In this document: positions 43,651-55,038 of the stretch, piece after piece | How positions within the stretch are numbered: position 1 is the stretch's first letter | Layout of the letters: every line of letters begins with the position of its first letter | Source: Closterium sp. NIES-65 | Taxonomy: Eukaryota > Streptophyta > Zygnematophyceae > Desmidiales > Closteriaceae | Length of the DNA: 64,000 nucleotides | Assembly: GCA_948144175.1 (NCBI GenBank) | Contig: CANXME010002107.1 | Span: 940,501 to 1,004,500 of the forward strand | Direction of reading: 5' to 3' | The notes under the pieces: model-generated | The model's input: only the letters and a program-made list of their open reading frames with translations | Databases searched by the model: none | Told to the model about the DNA's origin: nothing | Translations under genes and position numbers: made by a program

Positions 43651-44317
43651 TGGTTGGTGGGTGCTAGAATATATCTGTAACTGTTTGTAGCTGTAGTTTA
43701 GTGTAGTTATTATAAACTGTTGGTGGTGCACCTTCTTTGCATGTTTGTTCTCTATTTGTACCTTTTGCTCAATAGTGAAGCCCCTCTTTTGGCTTCTCTC
43801 TCGTCATCTTGCTTTCACCCTAGGCTCCTAAGCCTAATGATTCTTAACATGGTATTAAGAGCTAGGTCATCCTAAGACCTACTTTTCTTTTCCCCCATGG
43901 GCCCACCACGTATCCCCCCGTTGATGGCGCTCGTCACGCCCCACGTCGCGGTCGTAGTTACGACGGTTGCAACGGTTGTGACCGTTGAAACGGTCTCGGC
44001 AGCGAGCTGCGCGATGGCGTCAGATGCGGCCTCGTTTCGGCCCCCCGTCAGCGCCCTGTGCCCTGCTCGTCCCGTCCGTGGCACCCTCCCCGTCGCGCCC
44101 ATTGCGCCCTGCTCGTCGCGCGCATCGCGTGCTCCGCCCCGTTCTGTCACGAACACAGAGCAGCCGCGCGCAGCTGCGTACGGCTGCGCATTGCTGCCCG
44201 CAGCCGCGTACGACCGTGCGCACCCGCGCACGGTCGTGTGCTGGCGTTTCTGCCTCCACCTGGTGTTTCTTCTGCTGTCTTCTGCTGTTGAGCAGCATGT
44301 GCTGCCGTTGAGCCCTG

Positions 44318-44664
44318 TGTCAGAAGTCCACTGGTGATCCCCGATTGATCCTAGGGAAGCGTTACAGGCACATCAGCCTGGGGGGTTATGGGTGCACTCA
44401 CCCGCTATACAAACAAGCCCTTTTATCCCAGTGGTCCAGTGGCTGGGATTCTGACATGGTATCAGAGCGAAGGTCTCGGGTTCGAATCCCGGTGTGTGCA
44501 CTTCGGGCATCCCAGTGCGGGGGGGTGTTAGAAGTCCACTAGTGATCCTCGATTGATCCTAGGGAAGGGTTACAGGCACATCAGCCTAGGGGGTTATGGG
44601 CGCACTCACCCGCTATACAAACAAGCCCTTTTATCCCAGTGGTCTAGTGGTTGGGATTCTGACA
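44318..44664 (+). mobile_element. 347-bp TRIM element
   Basis: Two 139-bp LTRs (44,318-44,456 and 44,526-44,664, both TG...CA, eight differences) enclose 69 bp. The interior opens with TGGTATCAGAGC, a perfect tRNA-Met primer-binding site, and ends in GTGCGGGGGG, a polypurine tract. Flanking CCCTG and CCTTG are a likely 5-bp target duplication with one change. There is no coding capacity. Size and layout are those of terminal-repeat retrotransposons in miniature. Confidence 0.85.
44426..44500 (+). other. tRNA-like region across TRIM LTR / primer-binding site
   Basis: The LTR end reads TCCCAGTGGTCCAGTGG, close to the 5' half of eukaryotic tRNA-Glu, with an A-box-like TGGTCCAGTGG at 44,432-44,442. 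A perfect B-box, GGTTCGAATCC, is at 44,479-44,489 with paired T-stem TCGGG/CCCGG. Between them TCTGA/TCAGA can form an anticodon-like arm with a 7-nt loop that spans the LTR boundary. The acceptor stem does not pair, so this is not a functional tRNA. It may be an RNA polymerase III promoter; that is inference. Confidence 0.6.
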
Positions 44665-45529
44665 CCTTGCTGTGCCGCCGCACGTTGCCGCCGCACGCAC
44701 CCGCTCTCCAGGCGACCTCTCGCCACATGCACCTTTGTCTGTTGCTTCTACCTTGGCCGAGGGGTTGTGTAGCTGAATATGCCACCACTGCACCGGTTGC
44801 CACTGCTCTTGGCTGCTGATGTTGTTTTCTCTGTTTGTGGTGTACCCATCCAGGATGTGTTGTTGCACAAACTCCTGCTGCACGCAGTTATAGGGGAGTG
44901 TTAGAATATTTCTATAACTGCCTGTAGCTGTAGTTTAGTGTAGTTATTATAAACTGTTGGTGGTGCACCTTCTTTGCATGTTTTGTTTGCTATTTGTACC
45001 TCGCTCAATAGTGAATTCATCCTCTTTGGCAATTTGTCTCGACATGTTCCTCTCCCAAGCCTCTTCCTACCCCAAACATGAATTTTTTTAAAGTGTGTAA
45101 CATTTTCCAAAAATGCGTATTGTGAAAGCGCAGCTGACTGTAACGCAGCAAGGCAACGGCAAATTACAATTTGCCGAGTACATAACGAGGGTTGAAGGCC
45201 ATTTGGCCTCCACCCACGTCTTCATTTGGAACTTGCAGTTCCACTCCATTCTCGTCCAACTACTCAGGTGACATTTCTCTCTCAATTTCCGTTGGCACTA
45301 GAGCCTCGCATAGTAGGCACTAATTTCTGATAAGTTGTTTTTAGTCATTCATCACGTTTAAGCCACGCGATTTCACGTCGACGGCGAGAGTTGCGACTAC
45401 ACCCGTGGGTAAGAAATCGGAGCCAAACCCGCATCAAATGAGCGCGCGACCGAGGGCGAACCCGCCACTAGCGAGCCTAAGGCGAACTCGCCCCTGGTGC
45501 ACCTGGCGGCACCAACGTCAGTCGCGCGA

Positions 45530-45770
45530 CTGACGCAAGCGTCAGGCTCGCTGCTGACGCAATCGCCAGGGGCTCGAGCGACTGACGCAACCACCAAGGG
45601 CGCGGCTGACGCAATCGCCAGGGCGCGACTGACGCAATCGCCAGTGGCGCGACTTACGCAATCGCCAGTGGCGCGACTGGCGCAATCGCCAGTGGCGCTA
45701 CTGACGCAATCGCCAGTGGCGCTACTGACGCAATCGCCAGTGGCGCTACTGACACAATCGCCAGAGACCC
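45530..45770. repeat. 24-bp minisatellite
   Basis: About eight to ten units of CTGACGCAATCGCCAGTGGCG type, degenerate at the 5' end and clean at the 3' end. 24 bp is a multiple of 3, so a TQSPVALL-type repeat is open in one frame, but no gene context supports translation. Confidence 0.85.
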
Positions 45771-46026
45771 GCTTGTGATCTTGCATTAACTGGTTCGACA
45801 CCAACATTGCCATGCAACTAACTCCTACTATCTCAAGCTAACTTGTTTTTTGTTGCAATCTGGATTCTCTTCCCGTTCATTCGATAAATCTTTTATTCAA
45901 TCATTCCTCAGCCTTCAAATTTTCCTGGTGCAATGCATAATTATTGGTAGGAGGCCAAGCGTAACAATTTGGGGCAACGACGGCTACATCAACTCTTGGT
46001 GCACCCGCGCATGGTCCTTCTCTTGG

Positions 46027-46170
46027 GGAAGGGGACCGAGGGTTCCGTGCTGGCCAGAGGGCCGTTCCCCAAGGGGGGGAGGGGACCGAGGGTCCCGTGC
46101 TGGCCAGAGGGCCGTTCCCCAAGGGGGGAAGGGGACCGAGGGTCCCGTGCTGGCCAGAGGCCAGAGGGCC
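46027..46170. repeat. ~50-bp tandem repeat, three copies
   Basis: Units of about 50 bp contain GGGGACCGAGGGTCCCGTGC and TGGCCAGAGGGCCGTTCCCC. The third unit is truncated. Each contains short palindromes (GGGTCCC). Confidence 0.85.
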
Positions 46171-47343
46171 CATCGTCGCCCGATGGAAGGTGGACAGTTC
46201 GGGTTGATATGGTTACAACATACGGCACATTGTTGTGGAGGTGTATCGTATGGATATAGATTGCATAATGTATATTGCCATATCATTTAAAACACAAAAT
46301 TTGTCATAAACATCCCCTTTCATATGAGCCAACGACGCCAACAACTACGAGCGGGGACGCCCATATTTAGAGAACAAGCAACCCCGCACTAACAACGGTC
46401 CTAATCCTTTCAATATGGCACCAGGTTGGTGCCACCAACGCAACGCCACCTCTGTGCACTTCGACAACTTCGTCAGGCGCAGCGGCACTCAACAAGTCTT
46501 CAGCGGCCCCAACTGCACATGTCTCAGAAGACGCAATTATAATGAAGCACGATGCCTTTGCAAGAACAAAAAGCAAGCTTTCTCAATCCTAGTGTTCACT
46601 TAACATTATAATTTTTAAACACACATTGTGTTTTTTAAAATTGTGTGTTGTGAAAGCGAAGCTGCTTGTACTGCACAATTGGCATCGTCGAAGCGCGCTA
46701 AACGCCCTTCTCCAACTACAAAAACAGTGGGTTGGAGTTCATTTCCCTCCACCCACGCTTCTCGATTTTCAAACGGCTCACTCAACATTCCCACCACCCA
46801 CCCCAGAGTAAACCGCCTTGCTAATGCCACTTGGATAGGGTACATCTTAGCTAGTGTTATTCCCTTGCACTAGCTTGTGTTCAACGTTGATGCAAATGTT
46901 GTAATAAGCCATTTGTAATGAGAACGATGCCAATTGATAAGAATAAGAAAGCAAGCTTTCTCAGTCTACTATCTTGACAGTGGGGCAGGGAGATCGCGGC
47001 AGATACACTTATCTTGGAATGCGGCAATGTGACAATGTAGTATCCACAGTTCACCCAGTGCAGTTCTGATTGAAGAGTCACCTCCTCCTCACTTAAAACC
47101 TGCGGGCCAAGAACTTCAACTGTAGGAAGCTTGGTTGGATGGCAACACAATTGGCCAAGATTTTGGGTGTGAGAGCCAAACTCAACCAAGGTTAGGAAGG
47201 TTGAGGCAATTTGGCCCTTCTTAGCCCTCCAGTTTTAACGGTAAAGATTTGCTAGTTGGTATGGTATTGTGTTTTGCCAGCATTGTAAAATCAACATTTT
47301 CAGAAGTCGGGATCCTAGGGGCTAGTGGGTAAGCAGTGCAAGT

Positions 47344-47476
47344 TGTCAAATTATATATATGCTATATATGTTTAGGCTGTAGTGGGGTAGCCAATATGGT
47401 ATACAGCCCCTTCTAGGGTTTCATATTTGTACCCAACACTTTCCTAGTTCATTCATTCCTGCCTAGCATTCTGACA
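47344..47476 (+). repeat. Copia-4 5' LTR
   Basis: 133 bp with TG...CA ends and a primer-binding site directly after. It shares the GGCTGTAGTGGGGTAGCC block with the Copia-1 and Copia-3 LTRs, so the families are related. Confidence 0.85.
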
Positions 47477-47807
47477 TGGTATTTAGAGCAGTAGGTCCGT
47501 GTGAAACTAACAGAACAGGAATGAATTGACTAAGTCAGAGTTGGGTACAAATACAACCCTAGCAAACTGTACCCCATATGTGCTACCCCACTATAGCCTA
47601 CAAACATGCATCAGCCATAATAATCTGACACACCCCCATAGGCAAAGTGGGGGAGAACAAGGGGTCACAAGACCAGTCAAGCAAAGCAAAGCAAAGCAAG
47701 CTCAGGGTGGATCACAAAGTCACCACACAGTCCGAGCACAAGAGCAGGGCCAGAGGCCAGTTCACATGCAGGAGTACAGACATATATATAACAAAGTACA
47801 AGTAAAG

Positions 47808-50800
47808 TCAAGAAGAGAGCAAGTGAGGCAAGACAGGTACAAGACCCAGCTGGGTACAAAAGCGCTGATGGTCACAAGGCGCAAGTGCCTTGGTGAACAC
47901 ATCAGCAGTGTTGGCCTCAGAGGCCACGTAAGCAAGTCGCAACTGACCACGCTGCTGCAGCTCACGAGCAAGGAAGTAGCGGAGAGCAATGTGCTTCGTT
48001 CTGTGCTCCAAGCGCTGCTCTCGACACAAGGCCAGCATGGCCTTGTTGTCTACGTACAGCACTGGAGGAGAACGAGGCGGCTCTCCAAGGTCGGTCAGCA
48101 GGTAGGTGAGCCAGCGAAGCTCCTGTGCAGCCATGGCCCCGGCGTAGATCTCAGCCTCACAACTGGAGCCGAGAACTGAAGACGAGCGAGTAGACCGCCA
48201 CGAGACAGAACCGGAACCAAGGCTGAAGGTGTAACCCTGTGACGACCGCTGCGTAGCCTGGTCGTCAGCCCAAGAAGCGTCCGCGTGGCCGGTAAGGACC
48301 ACTGGACTCCGCCCTCCAAGCACTAGCCCCATGCCCGACGTACTGCACAGGTAGCGCAATACCCTCTTCGCTGCAGCCATGTGCTCCGGTCTGTGTCTCC
48401 CAGGAGCAACATAGCGTGCAAGAATGCTCAGAGGGTATGCAAGGTCAGGTCGTGTGCAGGTCATCAGGTACATGAGGCAGCCAACAAGCTCTGCATACGG
48501 ACCACTCGACTCTACGGACTCATCCGAAGGCAGAGCTGAGAGTGAGTGGCGAGTAGGCAGAGGAGTGGCCTGAGGCGAGGAGTACGTGAAGCCGAAGCGC
48601 TGAAGGACCTGCTGCACCATGTGTGACTGAGTCAGGGTAATGGTGCGACGTGCTCTGTCCCGAGTGATCTGCAAGCCAAGGTAGCTGCGCAGTTCACCCA
48701 GGTCTGTGCACGTGTGTCTCTTCAGCAGCCCGGACTTCACGTAGGCGAGTCCAGCAGTGTCCGCTGTGGCAAAGACCAAGTCGTCGACGTACACGAGGAT
48801 GTAGAACGGCGGCAGGGAAGTGTCGGTGCGAAGAAACAGCGACGGGTCAGCAGTAGAAGGAGCAAACCCAAGAGCCGCAAGCGTAGTCCTCAGTGTGTCG
48901 TGCCACTCACGCGGTGCCTGGCGGAGACCGTAGACTGGCCGTCGGAGGCTCCACTGGGTGCCAGGAGGGAAAGTCCCAGTGAAGCCAGGCGGACGGCGCA
49001 GCCAGATCTCCTCGTGCAGGCTACCCTGCAGGAACGCAGTGCTGAAGTCGAGAGAGTGAAGCTCGTAGTCGCGCTGAGCGGCAATGTGCAGCAACACCCG
49101 AAGAGTGGTCATCTTCGGGGTGGGAGAGAAGGTCTGAAAGTAGTCAACTCCCTGCCGCTGACTGAAGCCACGAGCCACGTAACGCGCCTTGAAGACAGGC
49201 GGGGAGCCCGGCGGCCGCTTCACCCTGAAGATCCACATGCCACTGACGATGTTCGCCCCAGGAGGGGGAACCGCGTCAACGTAGGTGCCTGTGGACTTCC
49301 AGGAAGCCATCTCTGCATCCATAGCTGCCTGCCACTGAGAGGAGTAGGGACCCTCTACGGCCTCCGCGTAAGAACGCGGAGTCGGGATGTCTAGTGCATC
49401 CGGGTCTCCCTCAGGGGCAAGCAGTACAGACGCGAGATGAGGTGAAGCAGCCGCTAGACACTGTAACTCCTCCTGCCTGTCCTCTAGGACGTCCGTGCCA
49501 AGGGCACACTCACCCCCGACGGACGGAGGACAGGCGGACTCAGACTCAGCGACAAGACGAGCAGCGTAGTCTAGACGACAGCGCGCAGCAAAGTCGACAA
49601 GCTCAGTGACAAGGGCAGACGCAGCAGACGACTCGAAGGAAGGGTCAGTGACAGCAGTAGCAAGGAGACGCGTGACAGTAGGACTGGCAGCACGAAGAGA
49701 GTCCGACTCCGGGTCGGCAAGAGCAGGAAGAGAGGAAGGAGGAGGAGAAGGCAAAGGGGCACGCAGAGGAGCAGTGGACGGACGCAGTGACATCCGGTGC
49801 GTGCCAGGGACAGGAGGAGGACGCTGACGCGACCCGCGACCACTAGCGCGCTCAGTACGAACAGGCGACGCAGGACGAGACGCAGGCTCACGACGCTCAG
49901 TAAGACCTCCAGTCGGACCAGCGTAGGGAGAAGGAGCAGGCAAAGGGGAGGCAGGCTGTAGCTGTGGCTGTGACCGAACAGGCTGTGGACCCTCTAAGGG
50001 AGCAGGAGGAGGTGCAAGACTAAGAACCTGCTGCAGGAGCGGAACGAAGTACGGTCGGGGCCGCACGGCGACACCAGAAACAGCAGGAACAGCACCAGCC
50101 CCCCCGTCAGGAGCACCCACGCCAGCAGCACCTCCAGCAGCACCTCCAGAAGCTCCAGAACCCCCAGTAGCAGCACCAGGAGCACTGTCAGTCGGACCAC
50201 CAGCGGCAGGCTCAGCGCCAACACCCTCAGCAGCACCAGCTCCAGGAGAACCCTCAGACCGAGCAGCTCCAGCACCCACAGTACGAGCACCGTCGGGACG
50301 CGCGGCAGCAGTACCTATTGCAGGCGAAGAACCACCAGCACCAGCAGCACGCCTCCAGCGCCTGGTAAACCACTCACGCAGCTCCTGTGGGGAGAGTGGC
50401 TCCCGGCGAGACGAAGCACCCCCAGGCACAGTACCCCCAGGCTCAGCACCCCCAGGCTCAGCACCCCCAGGCTCAGCACCCCCAGGCTCAGCACCCCTAG
50501 GCTCAGCACCCCCAGGCTCAGCACCCCCAGGCTCAGCACCCCCAGGCACAGCACCCCCAGGCTCAGCACCCCCAGACTCAGCACCCCCAGGCACAGCACC
50601 CCCAGGCTCAGCACCCCCAGACTCCGCACCTCCAGGCTCAGCTCCCGCAGCAGCACCAGAGTCACCAGTGACCTCGACAGGCTCGACCGCGTCTACCTGG
50701 GACACACCTGAAGGGGCAGGACCCTGAGGGGGGAGGGGGACTACCGGGGGGGGACCTGGTACCAAGAAGAGCGGGGGAGGGGGGAGGGACGGAGTGCGGT

Positions 50801-52662
50801 AGGGGAAGAGGCGGTAGTAGGGTACCGACTCGTCGAACGTGACGTCCTGGGAGGACAGAACACGTCGAGAGGTGGGGTGGTAAAACTGCCACCCAGGGGC
50901 GTCGGGGGGGAACCCCAGGAAGACGCAGGGAGAAGCACGAGGGGACAGCTTGTCCGCAGTCAGGTCGCGAACAAACGCCCGAGATCCCCAGACCCGGAAC
51001 GCCGACGCATCGCCAACCTTCCCCGTCCACAGCAAGGCTGGGGAGGTCTCCGGTCGAGAGACCCTGGGGTGGAGGTTGATCTGGTGCGCAGCGTACCTGA
51101 CCGCAAACGGCCACAAAAAATGGGGAGCAGCCGCATGCATCATGGACGTACGAGCGACGTCCATGACCATGCCAATGCGGCGCTCAGCAATCCCATTCTG
51201 CTGTGGTGAGTCCGGAAGCGTGAAGGTCTGACGGATGCCTCGCGCACGACAGTAGGCACTCAGGAGGCCAGAGGAGAACTCTCCGCCTCTGTCCGAGTGC
51301 AGACGCAAAACAGGGAAGTCAGAGCCAAAGCTCCTCCGAAGCTGGAGACGAGCTGCGCGGATCCAGTCGATCAACACCGCAGTGACCTCACCCTTGCTGC
51401 GCAAAGGGAAGACTGTGGTGTAACGCGAGTAGTCGTCAACCACCAGCAGGAAGTAGCGCTCCTGACCCTGTCCACGGACGCGGGCTGGGCCCCACACGTC
51501 CATGTGAAGCGTCTGCAACGGGGCCTCTGTCGGAGGAAACTGGGAGGAGTGAGGGGCAGCACGCTGGCGCCCCTCGACACAGGGGACACAGGGAGGGCCA
51601 GGGCCCGGAGGAAAGGGAGGGAGGGACTGGGGAAGACCAGACACAAGTACCCGCGAGGCCATGCCTCTGAGCCGGAGCAGAGAGGGGTGGCCAAGGCGGT
51701 GGTGCCAGAGGAGGGTCTCGTGAGACAGACGACGACACGAACAGGGGGCAGACTCAGGACCAGACCTGGACGCTGCAGCAAACACCTGACCAGACGAGGG
51801 GACCCTACCAGACGCAGTACCTGGAGGAGAAGCAGTGGTCAGTGTGTACAGGCTCGACCCTGGCCGACGTGTAAACGTAGCCAGGTGACGACCTGTATCC
51901 GCCTCCGTACAGTGGGTCACCCGCTGACGAGCAGGGGTGAACTGGTGGACACCTGCATCCTGGAGGTCAGCACCACTCACCAAGTTCGTCGAGAACGAGG
52001 GGAGGTAGAGACCAGTCAGGGTGCAAGAGGGGGCCGCCGGACACGGGAGGACAGTGGAGAAGCGAGACAGGACAGGTCCCCCAGAGGGGTCAGCCAGGGA
52101 CACCGCAACCGGTCGACTCAGCGGCGTGAGAGTGGTGCGGTCCCTAAAGAAGGAGCGAGACGCTCCAGAGTCAAGGGTGAAGGTGTGAGAGGCCGAAGCC
52201 GACACAGTACCTGAGAGGGCGGACTCACCAGCACCTGAGAGCACAGACGTACTGGCACCTAGAGCAGCAGCCTCACTAGTACCTGACGCGGCAGTACCAA
52301 TGCCCGGGTCGGGCGGGAAACACCGGTAACAGTCATCCTTATCACTACCAGTCAGAGCATACATAGCAGAGAGAATAGCATCAAAGTCAAGATCATAAAT
52401 AGCTACTCCAGCCCTAGACAGCTCTCCCCAGCGGGGGATCTAAGCGGCCTCCGGAAACTGCTGACGCCAGGCGTCGGTCAGGCGGCCAAAGCAGCGACGG
52501 GCTGTGTGGGCGCCTCCACACCTCTCCCCTGCACGGTCACCGGTGCGAAGAACGTAGGGGCAGGGACCAAGCGCACCACCGCGCTGACGCTGCAAGTACC
52601 ACTCACGGAGCTGCTGAGGGCCGGGGACGGTGCGAGAGCGCTGCTGCTGCTGCGGCTGCTGG

Positions 52663-52697
<35 letters not shown>

Positions 52698-53750
52698 CTG
52701 ACCACCCCCAGAGCTGCTCCGCTGGGACGAGCCACTCCGACCCCCGCCTCCACCGCCACCCCCGCCTCCACCGCCACCCCCGTCTCCACCGCCACCTCCC
52801 CCACCAGGACCGTCGCTCCCACCGCTCCCACCGCCTCCTCCGCTACCACCTCCACCGCCACCAGTACCTCCACTCCCGCCACCACCCCCACCGCCACCCC
52901 CACTCCCCCCTCCACCCCCACCGCCTCCTCCACCGCCCCCTCTAGCTCCACCCGCTCCCTTGCCCCCCTTGCCCTTGCCAGAGCGGCGTCTGCCGCTGGG
53001 GGCAGACGCCGCGCCGACCGACTCAAAACCAGCGAGGTCGGCCGCAGCGGCAGAGGCTACAGAGGGCAGCAGGGGGGAAGGACCACACCCCTCAAAGATG
53101 GGGGTGCGAGGGTCACCCCGAGAGGCCCCTACAGCGACAATACTCTTCTCAGCCGCTAGCAGGGACTCCTCAAGGAGGTCGACAGTGAGAGTGGTGGGAC
53201 AGACAGAGAGAAACTGGTCCCTAACGACACGAAGGGACTCAGGGAGACGGGTGACGAGAAAGTAGAGAGTGATGTACATGGGAGGAGGGTTGGCAGCACG
53301 GAACTCAGCAGGAAGGGCAGCGCGGTAGCGGGTGTCACTAGCGCGGAGGTGGGTAACGAGGTCAGCAACAGTGGGAAAGGAAGCGAGGTCAGGGAAGAGA
53401 AACGGTAGCATGAGGCGGCTAAGGGTAGCGGAGGAAGGGGAGGAGTAGCGTGCAACTACAGCGTCGTACAAGGCCTGAGCGGTCTTGCACTGACTAAAGT
53501 GGGCACGCTCAGAGGAAGGGAGGTGGCGACGCACAGCAAGACGTGCAGCAGCATCGCGGGTCGCCCACTTGGAGCGAGCAGCAGAGTCAGCATCAGCAGG
53601 CGGGGCAGGGACAGCGCCAGAGACAAAGTCAAAGAGAGAGACCTCATCTATCGCATCACACAGTAAGTACAGCTGCAGGTCTTCAATCCAGACGGCAAAG
53701 TCAATGGCCCTCCCCTCAGCGTCAAAAGTAAGAACATTGGGGGTGGCCAT
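47808..53750 (-). CDS. gag-pol: Copia-3 gag-pol polyprotein (one internal TAG)
   Basis: One frame from ATG 53,750 (MATPNVLTFDAEG) to 47,808, with a single TAG at 52,440-52,442, where Copia-1 has GAG (EASEIPRWG). Order: capsid, Gly-rich tract plus poly-Gln, Cys/His motif (CX13CX3HX4C), protease LDSGASRSFF, integrase (MDVWGP, SDRGGE, NGIAERR), GGAEP hinge (50,410-50,640), RT with YVDD (FYILVYVDDLVFAT), RNase H ending NTADVFTKAL. About 1,979 sense codons. The stop lies between capsid and protease. GTG at 53,771 opens the frame slightly earlier but is not credible as the start. Confidence 0.93.
50405..50660 (-). repeat. 15-bp coding repeat in Copia-3 hinge
   Basis: About 16 units of GGTGCTGAGCCTGGG on the minus strand, coding GGAEP/GGAVP. 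Same unit as Copia-1, with different copy number and order. Confidence 0.9.
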
Positions 53751-53799
53751 GGCAGCAGCTGAAAGTCTCACCGGGCTAGGAGAGTCGGGTAGGACAGCA

Positions 53800-54620
53800 G
53801 CAGGCAGCTCGGGCTGGGTCGGGCGGCTCGGGCGGCTCGGGCGGCTCGGGCGGCTCGGGTAGCTCGGGTACCGGGCGGCTCGGCTGCTGCTGGGCGGCTC
53901 GGCTGCTGCTGTGCGGCTCAGCTGCTGCTGGGCGGCTCGGCTGCGGCTGGGCGGCTCGGCTGCTGCTGGGCGGCTCGGCTGCGGCTGGGCGGCTCGGCTG
54001 CTGCTGGGCGGCGCGGCTGCTGCTGGGCGGCTCAGCTGCTGCTGGGCGGCTCGGCTGCGGCTGGGCGGCTCGGCTGCTGCTGGGCGGCTCGGCGGGGCCG
54101 TCAGGGTGCAGCTGCGGGGCCGGGACAGGGGACGGCGGAGCCGTCAGGTGGCGGGCCAGCAGGTGAGGTGGCGAGCCGTCGGGTGAGGCGGCGGGGCCGT
54201 CAGGTCAGGTGGCGGGCCAGCAGGTGAGGCGGCGGGGCCGTCAGGTCAGGTGGCGGGCCAGCGGGTGAGGCGGCGGGCCGTCAGGTGAGGTGGCGGGCCA
54301 GCAGGTCAGGCGGCGGGCCGTCAGGTGAGGCGGCGGGGCCGTCAGGTCAGGTGGCGGGCCAGTAGGTGAGGCGGCGGGCCGTCAAGTGAGGCGGCGGGGC
54401 CGTCAGGTAAGGTGGCGGCGGGCCGTCAGGTGAGGCGGCGGGGCCGTCAGGTAAGGTGGCGGGCCAGCAGGTGAGACGGTGGGCCGTCAGGTGAGGCGGC
54501 AGGGCCGTGTGGTGAGGTGGCGGGCCAGAAGTCGAGGCGGCGGGCCGTCAGGTGAGGCGGCGGCCGTCAGGTAAGGCGGCTGCGGGGCCGTCAGAGGTGC
54601 AGCGGGGGGGGGGGGCCTGC
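53800..54620. repeat. GC-rich leader repeats of Copia-3
   Basis: Two arrays lie in the untranslated leader: GGCGGCTCGGCTGCTGCT units (about 53,815-54,090) and ~40-bp GGCGGGGCCGTCAGGTGAGG units (about 54,100-54,580). The sequence is unlike the leaders of Copia-1, -2 and -4. Confidence 0.88.
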
Positions 54621-55038
54621 TGCAGCGACGAAGAGGCCGCGCGGCCGTCTGGAGGGCGGCGCGGCGCGGCAGAGCAGAGAGGGCGGCGCGGCGCGGCTGT
54701 AAGGGCCGCGCGAAGTGGGGCCTGGGCCGCGCGCGCGAAAAAAAATTGAGTCGCGCGCGCGCGACTCTCGGGGCGCCACAAGGGCAGCTCGACGCGCACT
54801 AGGGGGAGCGCGCCTCGGGGAGAATAGGGCGCGCTCCGGGCAGGAAAAAAAATCGTGGGTGGGCCCAAAGAACGGTCCTTAGGAGGGACCCGCTCTATAC
54901 CATGTGAAACTAACAGAACAGGAATGAATTGACTAAGTCAGAGTTGGGTACAAATACAACCCTAGCAAACTGTACCCCATATGTGCTACCCCACTATAGC
55001 CTACAAACATGCATCAGCCATAATAATCTGACAGTCCG

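Larger units (their letters stand above)
43662..45078 (+). mobile_element. Small non-autonomous Copia-like LTR element (C5)
   Basis: LTR-like repeats lie at 43,662-43,849 (TGCTAGAATATATC...TTCTTAACA) and 44,899-45,078 (TGTTAGAATATTTC...CCCAAACA). They are clearly related over their first 140 bp and diverged at the 3' end. The first is followed by TGGTATTAAGAGC, a primer-binding site. The second is preceded by TAGGGGAG, a polypurine tract. The ~1-kb interior encodes no retrotransposon protein and holds the TRIM at 44,318. Flanking 5-mers do not match, so the target duplication is lost or mis-set. Confidence 0.75.
45079..47343. other. Intergenic region without recognised genes
   Basis: AT-richer DNA with two minisatellites (separate entries) and no convincing gene. 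Segments starting at about 45,079 and about 46,605 are similar: both have T/A runs, then ATTGTGAAAGCG or GTTGTGAAAGCG, and a later CCTCCACCCACG. They may be two copies of an unknown dispersed repeat. Confidence 0.55.
47500..55033 (-). mobile_element. Copia-3: very young Ty1/Copia element
   Basis: A 7.5-kb minus-strand element with LTRs at 47,500-47,630 and 54,903-55,033 that appear identical over 131 bp. The target duplication is GTCCG (47,495-47,499 and 55,034-55,038). The primer-binding site is TGGTATAGAGC on the minus strand. It is inserted in the leader of Copia-4. Gag-pol is complete apart from one TAG. Confidence 0.95.

Noticed and set aside
44426..44500. Functional tRNA-Glu gene
   Set aside because: D-arm- and T-arm-like parts are good, but the acceptor strands do not pair, the anticodon loop lacks U at position 33, and the sequence is part of a TRIM LTR and primer-binding site.
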